This document shows positions 1-12,944 of a stretch of DNA of 64,000 nucleotides, piece by piece (position 1 is the stretch's first letter; each line of letters begins with the position of its first letter). A program made the translations under genes and the position numbers. Source of the DNA: Branchiostoma floridae (lineage: Eukaryota > Chordata > Leptocardii > Amphioxiformes > Branchiostomatidae). The notes under the pieces were generated by a model. The model worked only from the letters and a program-made list of their open reading frames with translations, had not been told where the DNA came from and searched no databases. The stretch is from positions 14,130,112 to 14,194,111 of the forward strand of contig NC_049986.1 in assembly GCF_000003815.2 (NCBI RefSeq). Direction: 5' to 3'.

Positions 1-545
1 ACTCCTAAGTATGAAACTCTGATCTCAGCACAGAAGCCTACTATTAATTGGTTTATTTTTTAGTTATGCAAATGTAGACTAAGCTGATAGGATTGCTGTT
101 TTGATCTTGTTATTCAATTGGTCCAATAGCTTAAGCCTTCACAGACAGGAAGGAAAGGAATCGGCTCTATTCCATTTCGAATTTGTTTATTTTCAGACGG
201 ACAGACAGACAGGCGGACAGACAGACAGACAACAATACAATAGGTTCTGGAAATGAAGTTTTATTTACGTTGTACGTTGATGTAGTACCGGTCAATGAAA
301 ATATTCCTGACGCCTTTGTGAACAATAAAAAACGACATTTGCATTGTAGTACTTTTGTCCATGTGCGTTGCTTTGTTCTCTCCGTAGAAGTATTCTATAG
401 GACGACATCCAGTGCACGTGCAACCATCGGTACACACGAAAACACAGTAAGGAAAGCCCTAGGATCCCTGATTTCTTGGTAGACATTATTGCAGCTATTA
501 TTCAAGAAGCTTTCAAGACATGGACATATTTCAAGAAAAGCACTT
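1..545. other. Downstream flank of gene A
   Basis: No coding exon recognised. Contains a short run of GACA-type repeats (about 194-232). On the minus strand an AATAAA-type signal (TTTATT at 262-267) could serve as the polyadenylation signal of gene A. Short ORFs here match nothing I recognise. Confidence 0.4.
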
Positions 546-3500
546 TCACCGGGGATCATGGGTGGTAGACGAAGATATTTTCAGTTTAGTAACCGCGATT
601 TCATCAAAGTATTCCGTAGTTCCTCTTTCATATAGCATGTAGATGTGATCATTATCCTGTGGAAGCATCGTGAAAGTGGAGTATCCTGCCAAGTCTCCCC
701 ATATCTCTGTCCCTGAGGTCCAGGTACGGCCAAAGTCGTGACTCCATCTGATGTAAAGTTTGGACCCTGTGGGATACAAAACATTGACATACCTTGAATA
801 GATTTGTAGTCATTAGCTTGAACTCATAACTCATATGAAGAACACATAAATTAGATATAAGTTACACGATGTTACTTGAAATTTCGTAACCAGTCTGACA
901 ACACACTTTTCAATAGAATGTGAACTACTCATTAGGAAAAAGGAATACATGCCAAGCAAAGGCAAAGAATTGGATTCAATCTTTCAGACCACATAAATGA
1001 CGAACACAATACACATGATACAATAAAAGCCAATACCTTAATTAGATCTACTCGTATTCTGCTTAGCCGGTATGACTGTCCTTTGGCGTAACACACTAGT
1101 TTCACAGAAAAAAATGTGCGGCAGCACCTGATTATATTTCACCGAATGACCTATCACACGTAGTTCATTATATCACCGCATACTAGATACCACTTTGTAT
1201 ATGTACGCAATATATTTTCACTGTTTATTCCGACGAAGAAGAGAGGCACTCACGTTTCAACCTAGTGTTCGGTCCCGAGTAGAACATGGTTCCGTTGTGA
1301 AGCCACACGCCTGACGTGATCCTGGGTTCAATGAGTGTTCTGTCCAGGAGCATGTACTGTCGCGGAAGTGTTTCTCCGCCGTCAAAGCTGCGCATGATCA
1401 TCTTGCAGTTACATTTGTAGACCATCTGATTCCGGACCACTATGTGTACAGATCCATCAGGAAACTCAACCGGCTGTGCAGGGTGGAAACAACGGTAGAA
1501 GCTAACCTTATCATTATGGACGAATGCCTGGCACATTTATATTTGAAGACAATTTCAAGGATGTGGCGATATTTGAGATTTTATGCCTGCTACTTCTTTT
1601 TGTCTTTTTGGTGTGCGTGAGGTCCATATCAAAATGCCTTATTGCTTGATAGGTGATAATTGTTATTCTAAATTAGCATAAGACATTGACACAGAAAGTT
1701 CTCATCGTCTTTGAACCATATTTTCTTTCCTTGCTTTTCTTTTCTTTTCTTTACTTATTTTGTCATCCCAACATACCTGGCATTCATCTGGGTCGAAGTG
1801 TCCCTTTTGAATGTTAAGGAACGGCACACTCGGTACGAAGGCCCCATGTCTCCACGTCACACCGTGGTCATCACTCAGCAGCAGCACCAAACCTTTCCCG
1901 TCATGGAAACCGTGCCCGCACACAATCAGCCTTCCTTTGGCTGGGTCGTGCTTTTTCTAAAACGAAATGTCCTTGTTAACGTTGAATATAAGGCATTACT
2001 CCCCCCCCCCCGTATCATCAATTTTGTCTTATTTTGCAAATAAGTACATAGCCTAGAAACGTAGAGGTAGACCTCACATTACTCTTCACTGCTGCAACTT
2101 GTAAATGGAATCGAACATTATGTCTGTGTGTTGCAACTTCAAGTAGCACTATGATATAGGACTACGATGATCATATAGCTATAAGTATTACCTGAATACC
2201 GTATCCTGGGCTTGGATGTGTGGCGTGCTCTTTTCCTACTTGGTCGGTAATATTTCTCGGCCGGCCCCACGTGATGCCGTCATCCGTACTGTTCATCAGC
2301 ATCAATGATCTCGTAGGGCAGAACTCACAGAACACGTACATCAGGAAGATGGTAGCTGTTGTGTCGTCAACGAAAATAGTTCCTATGTAGGAGCATCTTT
2401 TGAAACGCGACATTCCGTCGTCCACAATCCACTGTGACGGGGACCACGTCGCACCTTAAAAGAGATAACGCTTATTAAAAACGAATATTAAAAATACAAC
2501 CATACACTGTATTGTTGGTCACGCTAACGTTCTAATTACATGTAGATATAAGCCCTTCCTGAAGGTAAAAAATCATTTGGCAACACTGACACTAATACAA
2601 ACACCAAAGAGCGACATGTTTTAGTTACCTCCATCCGTTGATCTTTTCACGGCAAAGACCTTTGGATTCTCGTCACTTTTCGACTTTCTTCTTCCTTCCG
2701 TTATAGCTACCAGGTTCCCTTTGGGAGTGTAGGTGAGAACAGGGACCCGGAAGATTCCAACCTCACCCCGCCTATGGCTCGTCCACAGTACAATGTCATG
2801 TACCACACTGAGAGAAACACCAGCCTATAGACAACATCTTTCCTTTACGTTATTGTCATAACAAATCATCTGCGTGTATATTAGATTGAAAACTAACGCT
2901 TTGTATGAACCATTTATGCTNNNNNNNNNNNNNNNNNNNNNNNNNNNNNNNNNNNNNNNNNNNNNNNNNNNNNNNNNNNNNNNNNNNNNNNNNNNNNNNN
3001 NNNNNNNNNNNNNNNNNNNNGCCTTTCACTTCATAGCATGGTTAGATTAGCTGTGCTTCTAAAGACCCCAGACAAGGATTCTTAGTAACAACACAGATGA
3101 AATCAGACGACACACGCACAACTATTTTAATAATGTCCTCAGCTCGTTATCGTGCGACAATCGTACGACGAATGTGACCATACCCTTTCAAAGCCAGATG
3201 AAATTAGTAACAAATCAATGCTTACGTTTGATGACCTGGGAGATCTTTGTACTGAAGACCCCTGAGCTGTTTGTGCGTCATTATGGAGATCCTGTGGAGC
3301 AAAAGACGATGAATAACTACGTATATACACCGATCACAATAAACACCCACACAGTGTATTCTACCAGTCGTAGCTATCCTTTATCTTTAAGACCAGCAGG
3401 TTCGTATTCTTTAATCTCTTACTACCAAAGATAATAGTATCCACTGCTTTTCTGTGTGATACACGTATGTAAGGCATATGAATGCTACGTCGATGTTAAA

Positions 3501-3764
3501 AACGCACATTTGTATTCCTATGGCTGTAGCGACGGTAACTGTAGATGTAGATTGTAAACTGTTAAATGTAGATTACAGCAAAACAATTACAGACCTCGTG
3601 AAATCAAGTAGTGTGAAGCTTACCATTTGACGTTTAGTGAGCGTTGAGTAAGAGACCCGGGAGTACAGCAGCCGTCCTGTCATGAGAACCATGATGACCA
3701 GGAGAACACGGAGCACAACTCTCAGCCACTTCAGCATGGCGCTGGCCTGCTTGATGTCCGTCAT
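546..3764 (-). CDS. Gene A: type II membrane-anchored NEU1-like sialidase, 7 exons
   Basis: Predicted exo-alpha-sialidase, removing terminal sialic acids on the lumenal or extracellular side. Exons on the minus strand: 3624-3764, 3226-3291, 2629-2824, 2192-2454, 1777-1956, 1254-1473, 546-766 (428 aa). All junctions are GT-AG and phases match the other copies. Exon 1 starts MTDIKQASAM and holds one hydrophobic signal-anchor. The 66-nt exon 2 is a stalk. The third exon carries FRVP (first triad Arg) and EGRRKSKSD (acid/base Asp). STDDGITW and SDDHGVTW are Asp boxes. DECQ|PVEF gives the Glu, VVRNQ the second triad Arg, the KR split codon at the last junction the third, and AGYST the nucleophile Tyr; LYERG follows. 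Sequons NSTDD and RNITD are present. A 100-N gap (2921-3020) lies in the intron before the FRVP exon. It is divergent to gene B. A possible 5' UTR acceptor (tcgtacag) sits just before the ATG. The anchored topology is inferred from sequence. Confidence 0.9.
2921..3020. other. Assembly gap (100 N)
   Basis: Exactly 100 N, the usual placeholder for a gap of unknown size. It falls inside the intron between the stalk exon and the FRVP exon of gene A and interrupts no recognised exon. Confidence 0.99.
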
Positions 3765-5088
3765 GGTGCACTCTGTACGATAACAAGACATCGAAGAGCA
3801 CACAATTTCGTGAAATATTCCTCCATGCCTCCAAAGATTTTTTTATGTCTTGTTTTATTTCTTATTTTCAATTTCTCGCTAAATTTTTCTATGTATTTTC
3901 ACTCCAGTCTGTGGGACCATCTTTTATATATTGGAACTTGTACCATTATACGCCCGATTAAGCCAATCAATTAGCAAATGAATTCACTCTATCGCTAAGG
4001 GTAGGTGTTAATTAGATTATCTAAAAATGTCGCAGTTGTTAATTTTGAAAAGATAAATTTTGTTGGGTCTCTTCAGACACCACTTATCGAAGCAAGTTTT
4101 CACATAAGTATAATATATTTATATTGAATGATAGCTTTACTTGTAGCTTTAGTCTTTTGGATAGCAACACCATTAATAGAGTGGGCTTTATTTCAGTCGG
4201 CGTATTTCTAACGTACAGATACGAGACACCTGCAGGTATTTACAATACAATGCCAGTCTTTTGCTAACGCGCGAAGGCATCTGCTGCAAATCTATTAATT
4301 ACAGACTGTTTTGCCGCATTGTGGAGTTCACTCCCAACACATTTCCAATACATATCTTGCAGCGTGTACGTGTATCGTTCCCTGGCCCATGATGGCCCAT
4401 CACAACCAAGTAGATATATGGGGACACTATTATAGTTTGGAATAATACCCAAGGAATAAGTATATATGTGTATTTATCAGAATTGCTATCGGTGACCGGA
4501 TATTGTAACATACTAATCCATATGTTACTATATGTTATATGTTTGGAAACGTAATGTAGAGCAAACACTACTAACCTACAGTGTAACTTCCGGCGGTTTA
4601 CGTCACTTCTAAGTCCTCCAAGTAAAATTCTTGATCCGTGTGTCCTGCATGACACGTTATAGCTTAGTTATTTACAAGTATTGGAGTTTGCCGGTTTTGA
4701 AGTGATGCGTGGACCCGCGAACTGAAAGCGGCGACAACTCGTCCTACCTGTTTGGTGACAAGTGTTGCTTGGTAGGTCAAAGGTCATCGACTCTATTTGT
4801 CACATGGTCAACATTCACACCGCCATTAACTGGCTTGTTTTTAATTTTACTCTTTCCATTTTATGTAAAAATCTAATTACTAGAATAGAAAGACTATAGT
4901 AGAAGGTGATAGTATTCGCATAAGAGGTGTTCAAGTGAGTTCATTTAACCTTCACCCGCATTCCGACACCCGGGAAAACATGTAAAAATGTGTTTTCATA
5001 ATAGTGTATATTAGGCTATGGAGATTTGGTCTAAACATATTTCTTCATTAACATAAAAAGAAAGATTACAGTAAGGTGGCGAGTAATA

Positions 5089-5325
5089 TTGTACGGGGCA
5101 CTCGAGGTCAAAAGTGGTAAACTCACAAGCCTTGCCCGCGGCAATGTATGGATTCAAAATGGCGAACCTAGAAACATAATCATAATGCCATCCAACAACC
5201 CCGGCATCGCACCATGCAGGACCAACGCGTATCATGATTATTTTGCCAAGTACTGGCGTCCAAGAGACATTATCTGGATCACTTAGAAGTGGAACAAACG
5301 GCCAAACGCCATACAAAAGGGACAA
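5089..5325 (-). pseudogene. Decayed antisense reading frame upstream of gene B (also in C and D units)
   Basis: The minus strand is open here (YGVWPFVPLLSDP ... FAILNPYIAAGKACEF). The homologous stretches at about 9360-9600 and 13610-13830 keep the same amino acids (AILNPYI-AGKASEF) but carry stops and frameshifts. I do not recognise the family. It looks like a relic of a coding exon or mobile-element ORF carried along by the duplication. Confidence 0.4.
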
Positions 5326-5427
5326 GTACGTATCGTAATACTTGCCAACTTGGTGACCTACGTGTTTGACTGTACTAATGACGTTTGTACTAATTCAGTC
5401 ACAACAAGGGGGTTCAAAGAGGTTACA

Positions 5428-5434
5428 TATAAAA
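5428..5434 (+). promoter_or_regulatory. Candidate TATA box, gene B
   Basis: TATAAAA in a block conserved with unit 2 (TATAAAA at 9693) and degraded in unit 3 (TACAAAA). It lies about 290 bp before the ATG, with a likely 5' UTR acceptor (ttcatcatccag) in between, so the first transcribed exon may be non-coding. Confidence 0.4.
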
Positions 5435-5491
5435 GCGTCTTTATTCTTATAATCCTAATCCAATCCTAATCACGGTCCATGACCCTATCTC

Positions 5492-5600
5492 TAATCTCCA
5501 AACACGTATAAAGATCTGGTTCACTCTCGGTGGTTTGGATGTACTGGATGTGGTAAACTCACTGAATCTGGGCAGAATCATTACATCTGCTTGGAGATTA
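5492..5600. mobile_element. MITE with TAATCTCCAA ends, upstream of gene B
   Basis: Left end TAATCTCCAA, right end TGCTTGGAGATTA; terminal TA on both sides fits a TA target duplication (Tc1/mariner-type). 109 bp. Present at the same relative place in units 2 and 3. Confidence 0.6.
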
Positions 5601-5714
5601 GTCACCATGTGAACGATAGGCCACGACTGTTTGTGAATAAACCTTTAAGTACGGCATTTGTTTCATCATCCAGGAAAGTACATTTGTAAATGTAAGGACG
5701 CTCAAAGACTCTCC

Positions 5715-8700
5715 ATGACTGACCACAACAACACAAGAACCATGCCGAGGGTGCTGAGGCTGCTACGGAATGTTCTCCTGATCGCCATCGTCCTCACGGC
5801 AGGCTGGATGGCAAACAGATACTACATTGTAGACTTTACTGTAAGTGTAGCTTTGATATGACTTATTACATGCACCACACTATGGTTATTTGAATTATCA
5901 GGAACCCTCGACTGCTTCATCCAGTGGAAAGACGTATTCAACGTATCGATCATACTTAATTTGATACTCATATGAATTATGAGGAAATCTATATTGGACC
6001 CTCACTCTTGAATAATTACTCTTGAATAATTTTACTCTTAAAGAACGAGTGTGGTAAAGACCACAGATTGTAAAGTTCCTGTTTTTGACTTTGTGAACGA
6101 CAGTAACTGGGAAGACACCATTGATCGTATCAATTATTAAGATGATGGGTGTAGTAGTGATCCAATTTATTTGTTCTTCAGAACCTTCGCCAGAACGCCT
6201 ACTCATTTGAGGGTTCTTCAGTGCAAAGATATCCTCATTCATCACAAGTAAGCATACATGCAGGTATCATTGACAAACAATTCTAATTGTACAGTTCCGG
6301 CATTAATTTTCTAGATTAAAAAAACACAACAAACTAGTTGGCTATTAGAAAACTGTCCTGATGCCATTTTCTGTACTTCGAGTGCTTGTCATCACGCCAG
6401 GCTTCTGTCTGCGAGAGAAAGGGAGAAATATCGAACATGTACTATTGATGCTACATGCTAATACAACAGTATGTACTATTGATGCTACAGGCCAGTGTCT
6501 CTCTCAGTGTGGTACATGATGTCGTACTGTGGACGAGAAGAACAGGAGAAATCCCAATATACCGGATTCCAGTTCTCACCTACACCCCGAGAGGACATCT
6601 TGTAGCTATAGTAGAGGGAAGAAAGGAAGCACCAAGAGACTCAAGTTCAAAGGTCTTTGCTGTGAAAAGATCAACGGATGAAGGTAACAATCAAATATTG
6701 GCTTTAATGTGTATTGATGTTATTTGGTGGAGCTTTGATTCTTCAGAAATTTTCCAACTGAACGTACTGTCCCCTCTAACAGGAGTTCGTTATTCGATAC
6801 AAAATTCTATCGTTCATCTAAGCTCATTTGAAGCATGCGACGGGAGCTACAAGTAAGTTCTTAACAGGAACATTGCCATGTATCTTTCTTGAAAAGGTGC
6901 AACCTGGTCTTCCTCTGAGCAGTGGATAATGGATGACGGAAAGCCACCGACAGATGTATACTCCAACTTGGGAACTGTTTTCGTTGATGACACAAAAGCA
7001 ATTATTTTCCTGATGTACGTATCGTTTGGAATTTGCCCTACGAGATCAGTGATGTTGGTGAACAGTACGGATGACGGCATTACGTGGAGTAGACCGAGAA
7101 ATATTACCGACCAAGTAGGGAAAGACTACGCCACTCATCCCAGCCCAGGGTACGGTATTAAGGTAAGGGGCGTTAATCTCGCTATCAAACTTTGGGATGG
7201 AAATAAAGCTTAAAACTTGCATATCATGTCTCGAGAGAATCATGGGTCATATGATTGTGTTTTAGTATAAAACATTCTTTTTAGAGAAAGAAGGATACAA
7301 TGATAGTGCTTATTTATCTTCAGAAAGAGCACGAGCCAGCCAAAGGAAGGCTGGTTGTGTGCGGACACGGATACAATGACGGTGTGGGGATAGTGCTGCT
7401 GCTGAGTGATGACCACGGTGTGACGTGGAGACATGGGGCCTTCGTACAGGGTATACCGTTCCACAACAACACAGACGGAGACTTTGCTCCAGCTGAATGC
7501 CAGGTAAGCCGAGAAAACGTAACCGATATAGGTGCATTGAAAAGGTTCCTATGAAAAGTAAGAATATTTAGTCGATCAAAAAATATACAGATGTAACTAC
7601 AATATTTCAGATACAGATTTTATTTCCAATGACAAGTCTATGAATAAAATCGCAATCTCCAGAATTGCTTACATGGTATATTAAGCATTTGCAATTAGTT
7701 TCAGGTACATACATATCAAAGCAATAACAAGCATTCTCACACATGACGAAGCAAACTCAGTCAACACTATTGCAATCACGTTACAGCCCGTTTCAAGGTG
7801 CGATACTGATTTGTATAGAGTATCATTTCTTTGTTTGAATTTTTCAATCTGAATGATCAGACTCTCTTTTACGCTTTAGCCGGTGGAACTACCAGATGGA
7901 AGCTTGTATCTAGTTGTACGCAATCAGCATCAGTACAAGTACCACTGTAAGATGACCATGCGGAGCTTCGATGGAGGAGAAACGCTGCCACGGAGGTACA
8001 TGTTTTTGGACAGGTCGCTCGTGGAGCCAAAGATCTCGTCCGGATTGTGGTACCACAACGGAACCATGTTCTACTCTGGGCCGAAAAGTGAAACAGAACG
8101 TGGGTATTGTCACTGTTAATATACAAACCGCATGTCTAGTGAGGTATGGTGACATCACTCAAAAGCTCTGTTAGTGGAAGGGTGGACGGTTTAGCAATTG
8201 TGAGCTTGTATATGTGAAAGAGCGTACTATACGGTGCAACGTTTCTGAGAGATGGTCTAATCATATATATACTTACCGTCAGGTACTGGCTTTACCCGAC
8301 ATGGTCCCTACTTTTCATGATTATTTTCTTGGAATGTATTGACATCAAATAGTGTTGTTAGACTTGTGACATTAGGTTAAACCTCTTATGCAACATTTTC
8401 ACCCACCGACATTTAAATGGCAATGCCGATTACAATTATGCACATGACTAAACACGGTCTTTAGGTTTCAAGTACTGATTGATCTAAGGATTGTCCACGT
8501 TTCTTGTGCTACAGGTCGGAGATTGTGCATCAGATGGAGTCACGACTACGGAAACACTTGGACCTCAGGGACAGAGATATGGGGGGACTTGGCAGGATAC
8601 TCCACACTCATGATGCTTCCTCACGATACAAACCATCTCTATATACTGTATGAAAGAGGAGTAAGAAAGTATTATGATCAAGTCGCGTTTACAAAAATCA

Positions 8701-8735
8701 AACTATCAATGGAGAAGGGTCGTAATACCTTATGA
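5715..8735 (+). CDS. Gene B: type II membrane-anchored NEU1-like sialidase, 7 exons
   Basis: Exons 5715-5840, 6182-6247, 6491-6683, 6897-7162, 7324-7503, 7880-8099, 8515-8735 (423 aa). The ATG chosen is MTDHNNTRT, the start shared with A, C and D; an upstream in-frame ATG at 5658 lies before a possible acceptor. Hydrophobic anchor is about residues 14-34, stalk 43-64. Catalytic set by comparison with NEU1/NEU2: Arg89 (YRIP), Asp114, Glu275 (ECQ), Arg291 (VVRNQ), Arg351 (split codon), Tyr379 (AGYS), Glu397 (LYERG). All are intact, so an active enzyme is expected. The residue before ECQ is Ala instead of the usual Asp. The exon 1 donor has moved: the site used in C and D (ATG|gtaaac) is mutated, and a gtaagt 12 nt further on is the likely donor, adding VDFT. 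First unit of the tandem triplet. AATAAA lies near 9236. Confidence 0.9.
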
Positions 8736-9692
8736 GAATAAGGAGAGGGAGGATGCTTCCCGTAGTAGTTAGATCAAAATGGACTTCGAAAACAGAATTT
8801 GGCGGGAACACAGATGACGTCATTCAACACAAACAGTTCATTGGTCTACAACAGTGACAGCTTTGGGAACTCGTCCTACCAGTTTGTTCGTTCATGTTGG
8901 ATTGGAGGTTAAAAGTCATCAACATTATGTCCCCATTAGGGGAGAATTAGTGGGCACATGTAAACACAGTTAAATGCATATCTTAGCATTGATTCTTCAT
9001 GAAATGCTGATATGTCGAAGTTATAAAAGACAGTGGTACATGAGTACTAGACATGCTGAATGCACAACATTTTTCAATGTTCATGAATACACGAGGCATG
9101 GGACTTCTGAATGTCCTTTAAGTACAAAAGCTTTGTGGTCATTCAGAGTAACGGACTAAACAAAAAACGCTTGAGAAATAACAAGTTCATTTGACCTTTA
9201 CTTGCATTGACGACTGGCATTCACAGAGAGTAAAAAATAAAGAAATCAAAAGATATTTTCATAACAGGGTATGCTAAGGTATGGTAAGGTGCTGTTAATT
9301 ATCTTGTAGACCAAGACGATCAAGTTCGAAAAGCTCACTCTTAACTCTCGGTCGATTTATGGGCATAAGCAGGTCACTCCAGGTCAAAACTGGTAAACTC
9401 AGACGCCTTGCCCGCGGCAATGTATGGATTCAAAATGGCGATCCTAGATACCTAATGCCATCCAACAACCCAGACATTGTACCATGAAAGACCAACTCTC
9501 ATTATGCTTATCTGGCCGAGTGTTGGCGACCAAGAGACATTAACTGGGTCACTTAGAAGAGGAACAAACGACCAAATGTCATCCAAAAGGTGTTAAGGGG
9601 ACAAGTACGTTTCGTATATTATGTGACTTTTGTAGGTTGCTTGTATTTGTTATGGTGACGTTCAGTCACAGGCAGCTGTCCTGAATGTCACA

Positions 9693-9699
9693 TATAAAA
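9693..9699 (+). promoter_or_regulatory. Candidate TATA box, gene C
   Basis: TATAAAA in the same conserved block as in unit 1, about 405 bp before the ATG. The larger distance is due mainly to a longer MITE copy between them. Confidence 0.4.
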
Positions 9700-9831
9700 G
9701 CATCTTTACTTTATACTCATTATCCGACCCTAATCACTCAAACTTCTGAGGGTTCAGAACCTTCGTAACTCCAGTAACTCAAATGTTCATATGAAGAAAT
9801 ACGTGTCCTTGACCCCGTCTCTAATCTCCAA

Positions 9832-9989
9832 ACACATATGATAATCCGGTTCACAGTCAGTGGTTTGCATGTGTTTTTGAGGTACATCCAGCTGGTGGTG
9901 ACCTCGAGAGGTAGTGACGTACATGTAGCGTGTTGGATGTTGTAAAAACACTGAGACTGAGCCGGCGCCTTACATCTGCTTGCAGACTA
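9832..9989. mobile_element. MITE with TAATCTCCAA ends, upstream of gene C
   Basis: Same element as in unit 1, 158 bp. Right end slightly mutated (TGCTTGCAGACTA). Confidence 0.55.
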
Positions 9990-10103
9990 GTCATCCTGAG
10001 AACGATAGGCCTCGACTGTTTGTGAATAAACCTTAAAGTACGGTATTTGTTTCATCATCCAGGTAAGTACATTTGTAAATGCAAGGACGCTCAAAGACTC
10101 TCC

Positions 10104-12944
10104 ATGACTGACCACAGCAGTACAAGAACCAGGGTGCTGAGGCTGCTACGGAATGTTCTCCTGATCGCCATAGTCCTCACGGCATGCTGGATGGCAAACA
10201 GAACACTCACCGATTATCAAATGGTAAACTTCACTGAAACAGTAACTGTTATGGTAACTGCCATATGACTAAGCAGTGCTAAGTTAGCACCGTGCTTTGA
10301 TTATTTGAATCACAGGAACTGTTCATTGCTTCAGCCAGTGGAAACATGTGTTGGACGAGAATGTATCTATCATTTATTTAATTCGATACTCATATGAATA
10401 AATGCTTGGGTGTACATATAGTATATCGGTCACTTATACCGGTTTATGTATGGCAGAGACCACAGATTGCGAAGTTCCTGTTTTTGACTACGTTAAAGAA
10501 GTCATGTATCATACTGATGTTTAAGATGACAGGTGCAGTAGTGTACAGATACTGTAGTGATCCAACTTATTCATTTTTCAGAGCCTTCGCCATAACGCCA
10601 ACTCCGCCGAAGGCTCTTCAGCACAAAGAAATTCCAATTTATCACAAGTGAGCATTCACGTAATTACCCTCTCCTTACAAACATGTGTAAAAGAACAATT
10701 CCGACAGATCGACTCTAGAAAAAACGATCAACTGTTAGCGAACTGTCCTGATGATTTTGTGTTTTTCTATGCTTGTAGTACTGGTCAAATTTGTTTCTTG
10801 GAAGGGACAATAATCCGACATGTTTTACTACTGGTGCCACAGATTGGTGTCTCCCTTAGTGTGGTACATGATGTCGTACTGTGGACGAGAAGAACAGGAG
10901 AAATCCCAGTATACCGGATTCCTGTACTCACTTACACCCCAAGAGGACATCTTGTAGCTATAGTAGAGGGGAGAAAGGAATCATGGAGAGACTCAAGTTC
11001 AAAGGTCTTTTCCGTGAAAAGATCAACGGATGAAGGTAACAAGCAAATAGTAATTCTGGCTTTAGTGTGTAGTGACAATTTTATTTGGTGGAGCTTTGAT
11101 TCTTCAGAAATTTACCAACTGAACGTACTTTCCCCTCTAACTGAAACTCGTTATTCGATACAAAATTCTAAGCTCATTTTAAACATGCGACGAGATTTAC
11201 ATGTGAGTTCTTAACTGGAACATTGCCATGTATCTTTCTTGAAAAGGTGCAACCTGGTCCTCCTCCGAGCAGTGGATAATGGACGACGGAAAGCCACCGA
11301 CAGATGTATACTCCAACTTGGGAACTGTTTTGGTTGATGACACAAAAGCAATTATTTTCCTGATGTACATATCCTTTGGAATTCGCCCTATGAGATCACT
11401 GATGTTGATGAACAGTACGGATGACGGCATCACGTGGGGCAGGCCGAGAAATATTACCGACCAAGTAGGGAAACGCTACGTTACACATCCAAGTCCCGGA
11501 CACGGCATTCAGGTAAGAAGCTTTGCTATCTTAGGCATCAAACTTTAAAGTAAAAAAAAAAAACTACAACTGAATATCCTATTTAAATGTATTATGGGTC
11601 ATATGATGCTATTTGAGTACGAAACCTTTCTTATTATCAGTGATAATGCTGCATTTATCTTCAGAAAAAGCACGACCCAGCCAAAGGACGGCTGATTGTG
11701 TGCGGGCACGGTTTCCATGACGGTAAAGGTTTGGTGCTGCTGCTGAGTGATGACCACGGTGTGACGTGGAGACATGGGGCCTTCGTGCCGAGTGTACCGT
11801 ACCAAAACAACTTAGACGGAGACTTTAATCCAGCTGAATGCCAGGTAAGCCGAGAAAACTTAACATATAACGTGTGTGTGTATGTGTGTGTGTGTAAGAT
11901 ATACATATAAGTGCCTTAATGTACACGTACGTGTAAAAACATTCCCACACATGACGATGCAAACTCAATCAACACTTTTACAATCACGTTACTGGTCCGA
12001 GAACAACCCGCTTTAAGGTGCAAGACAGTCTTGTATAGAATATTTGTTTCTTTGTTTGAATTTTTCAGCCTGAATGATCAGACTCTCTTTTACATTCTAG
12101 CCGGTGGAACTACCAGATGGAAGCTTGTATCTAGTTGTGCGCAATCAGCATCAGTACAAGTACCACTGTAAGATGACCATGCGGAGCTTCGATGGAGGAG
12201 AAACGCTGCCAGAGAGGTTCATTTTCCTGGACAGGTCTCTCGTGGAGCCGAGGATCTCGTCTGGATGGTGGTACCACAACGGAACCATGTTCTACTCCGG
12301 ACCGAAGAGTGAAACAGGACGTGGGTATTGTCGCTTTCTATACACCGCATGTCTAGTCAGATACGACGACATCACTCAAAAACATCACTGTTAGTGCAAT
12401 GGTAGAATGTTTACCAATTGTGAGCTTTCATACATGTGAAAGAGCGTACTATGGTGCAATGTTTCTGAGCCTGAGATGGTCTAATCATACTTACCGTCAG
12501 GCGCTAGCTTTACCCGGCATGGTCAACACTGATTATTTTAGTTTAATGCATTGACATGAAATAGTGTTGTTAGACTTGTGCCATTGGGCCCAACTTTCTT
12601 ATCATATTATATCCAACATTTTCATCTGCCGATTACATCTATGCACATGACTAAACACGGTCTTGAAGATACAAGTACTGATTGATCTAAGGATTGTCCA
12701 CGTACGCGTTTCTTGTGCTTCAGGACGGAGAATGTACATCAGATGGAGTCACGACTGTGGCCGTAATTGGACCTCAGGGGCAGAGATATGGGGGAACTTG
12801 GCAGGATACTCCACACTCACTATGCTTCCGCATGATAGAAATCACCTCTATATACTGTATGAAAGAGGAATAACAAAGTATTTTGATCAAGTCACGTTTA
12901 CAAAAATCAAAATATCCATGGAGAAGTGTCGTAATGCCGAATGA
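10104..12944 (+). CDS. Gene C: type II membrane-anchored NEU1-like sialidase, 7 exons
   Basis: Exons 10104-10223, 10582-10647, 10843-11035, 11247-11512, 11665-11844, 12101-12320, 12724-12944 (421 aa). Start MTDHSSTRTRVLRLL is followed by one hydrophobic segment (about residues 12-32) and a stalk exon ending SNLSQ. Catalytic residues by family comparison: Arg87 (YRIP), Asp112, Glu273 (AECQ), Arg289 (VVRNQ), Arg349, Tyr377 (AGYS) and the LYERG Glu. Five Asp-box positions: STDEG (split over an intron), [32 protein letters not shown]. In the last box the usual Thr before Trp is Asn. Second unit of the tandem triplet. Its SDDHGVTW exon is closer in bases to genes A and G than to neighbouring B, which suggests conversion. 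A TATAAAA lies about 0.4 kb upstream. Golgi or cell-surface location is inferred from the anchor; substrate preference cannot be read. Confidence 0.9.

Larger units (their letters stand above)
3765..5714. other. Divergent intergenic region between genes A and B
   Basis: Holds the 5' regions of both genes. No gene is supported. From 4736 the sequence is homologous to the regions upstream of C and D, so the tandem unit begins here. It contains a decayed antisense frame (about 5089-5325), a TATAAAA (5428) and a MITE (5492-5600). Confidence 0.6.
4736..8867 (+). repeat. Tandem duplication unit 1 (gene B)
   Basis: Begins at AACTCGTCCTACC, which recurs at 8868, 13073 and 17386. Contains the shared upstream antisense relic, TATA site, MITE and all exons of gene B. 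Unit length 4132 bp. Confidence 0.8.
8736..10103. other. Intergenic region B-C
   Basis: No gene. Contains the 3' flank of B, an AATAAA near 9236, the decayed antisense relic, TATA block and MITE of unit 2. Confidence 0.6.
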
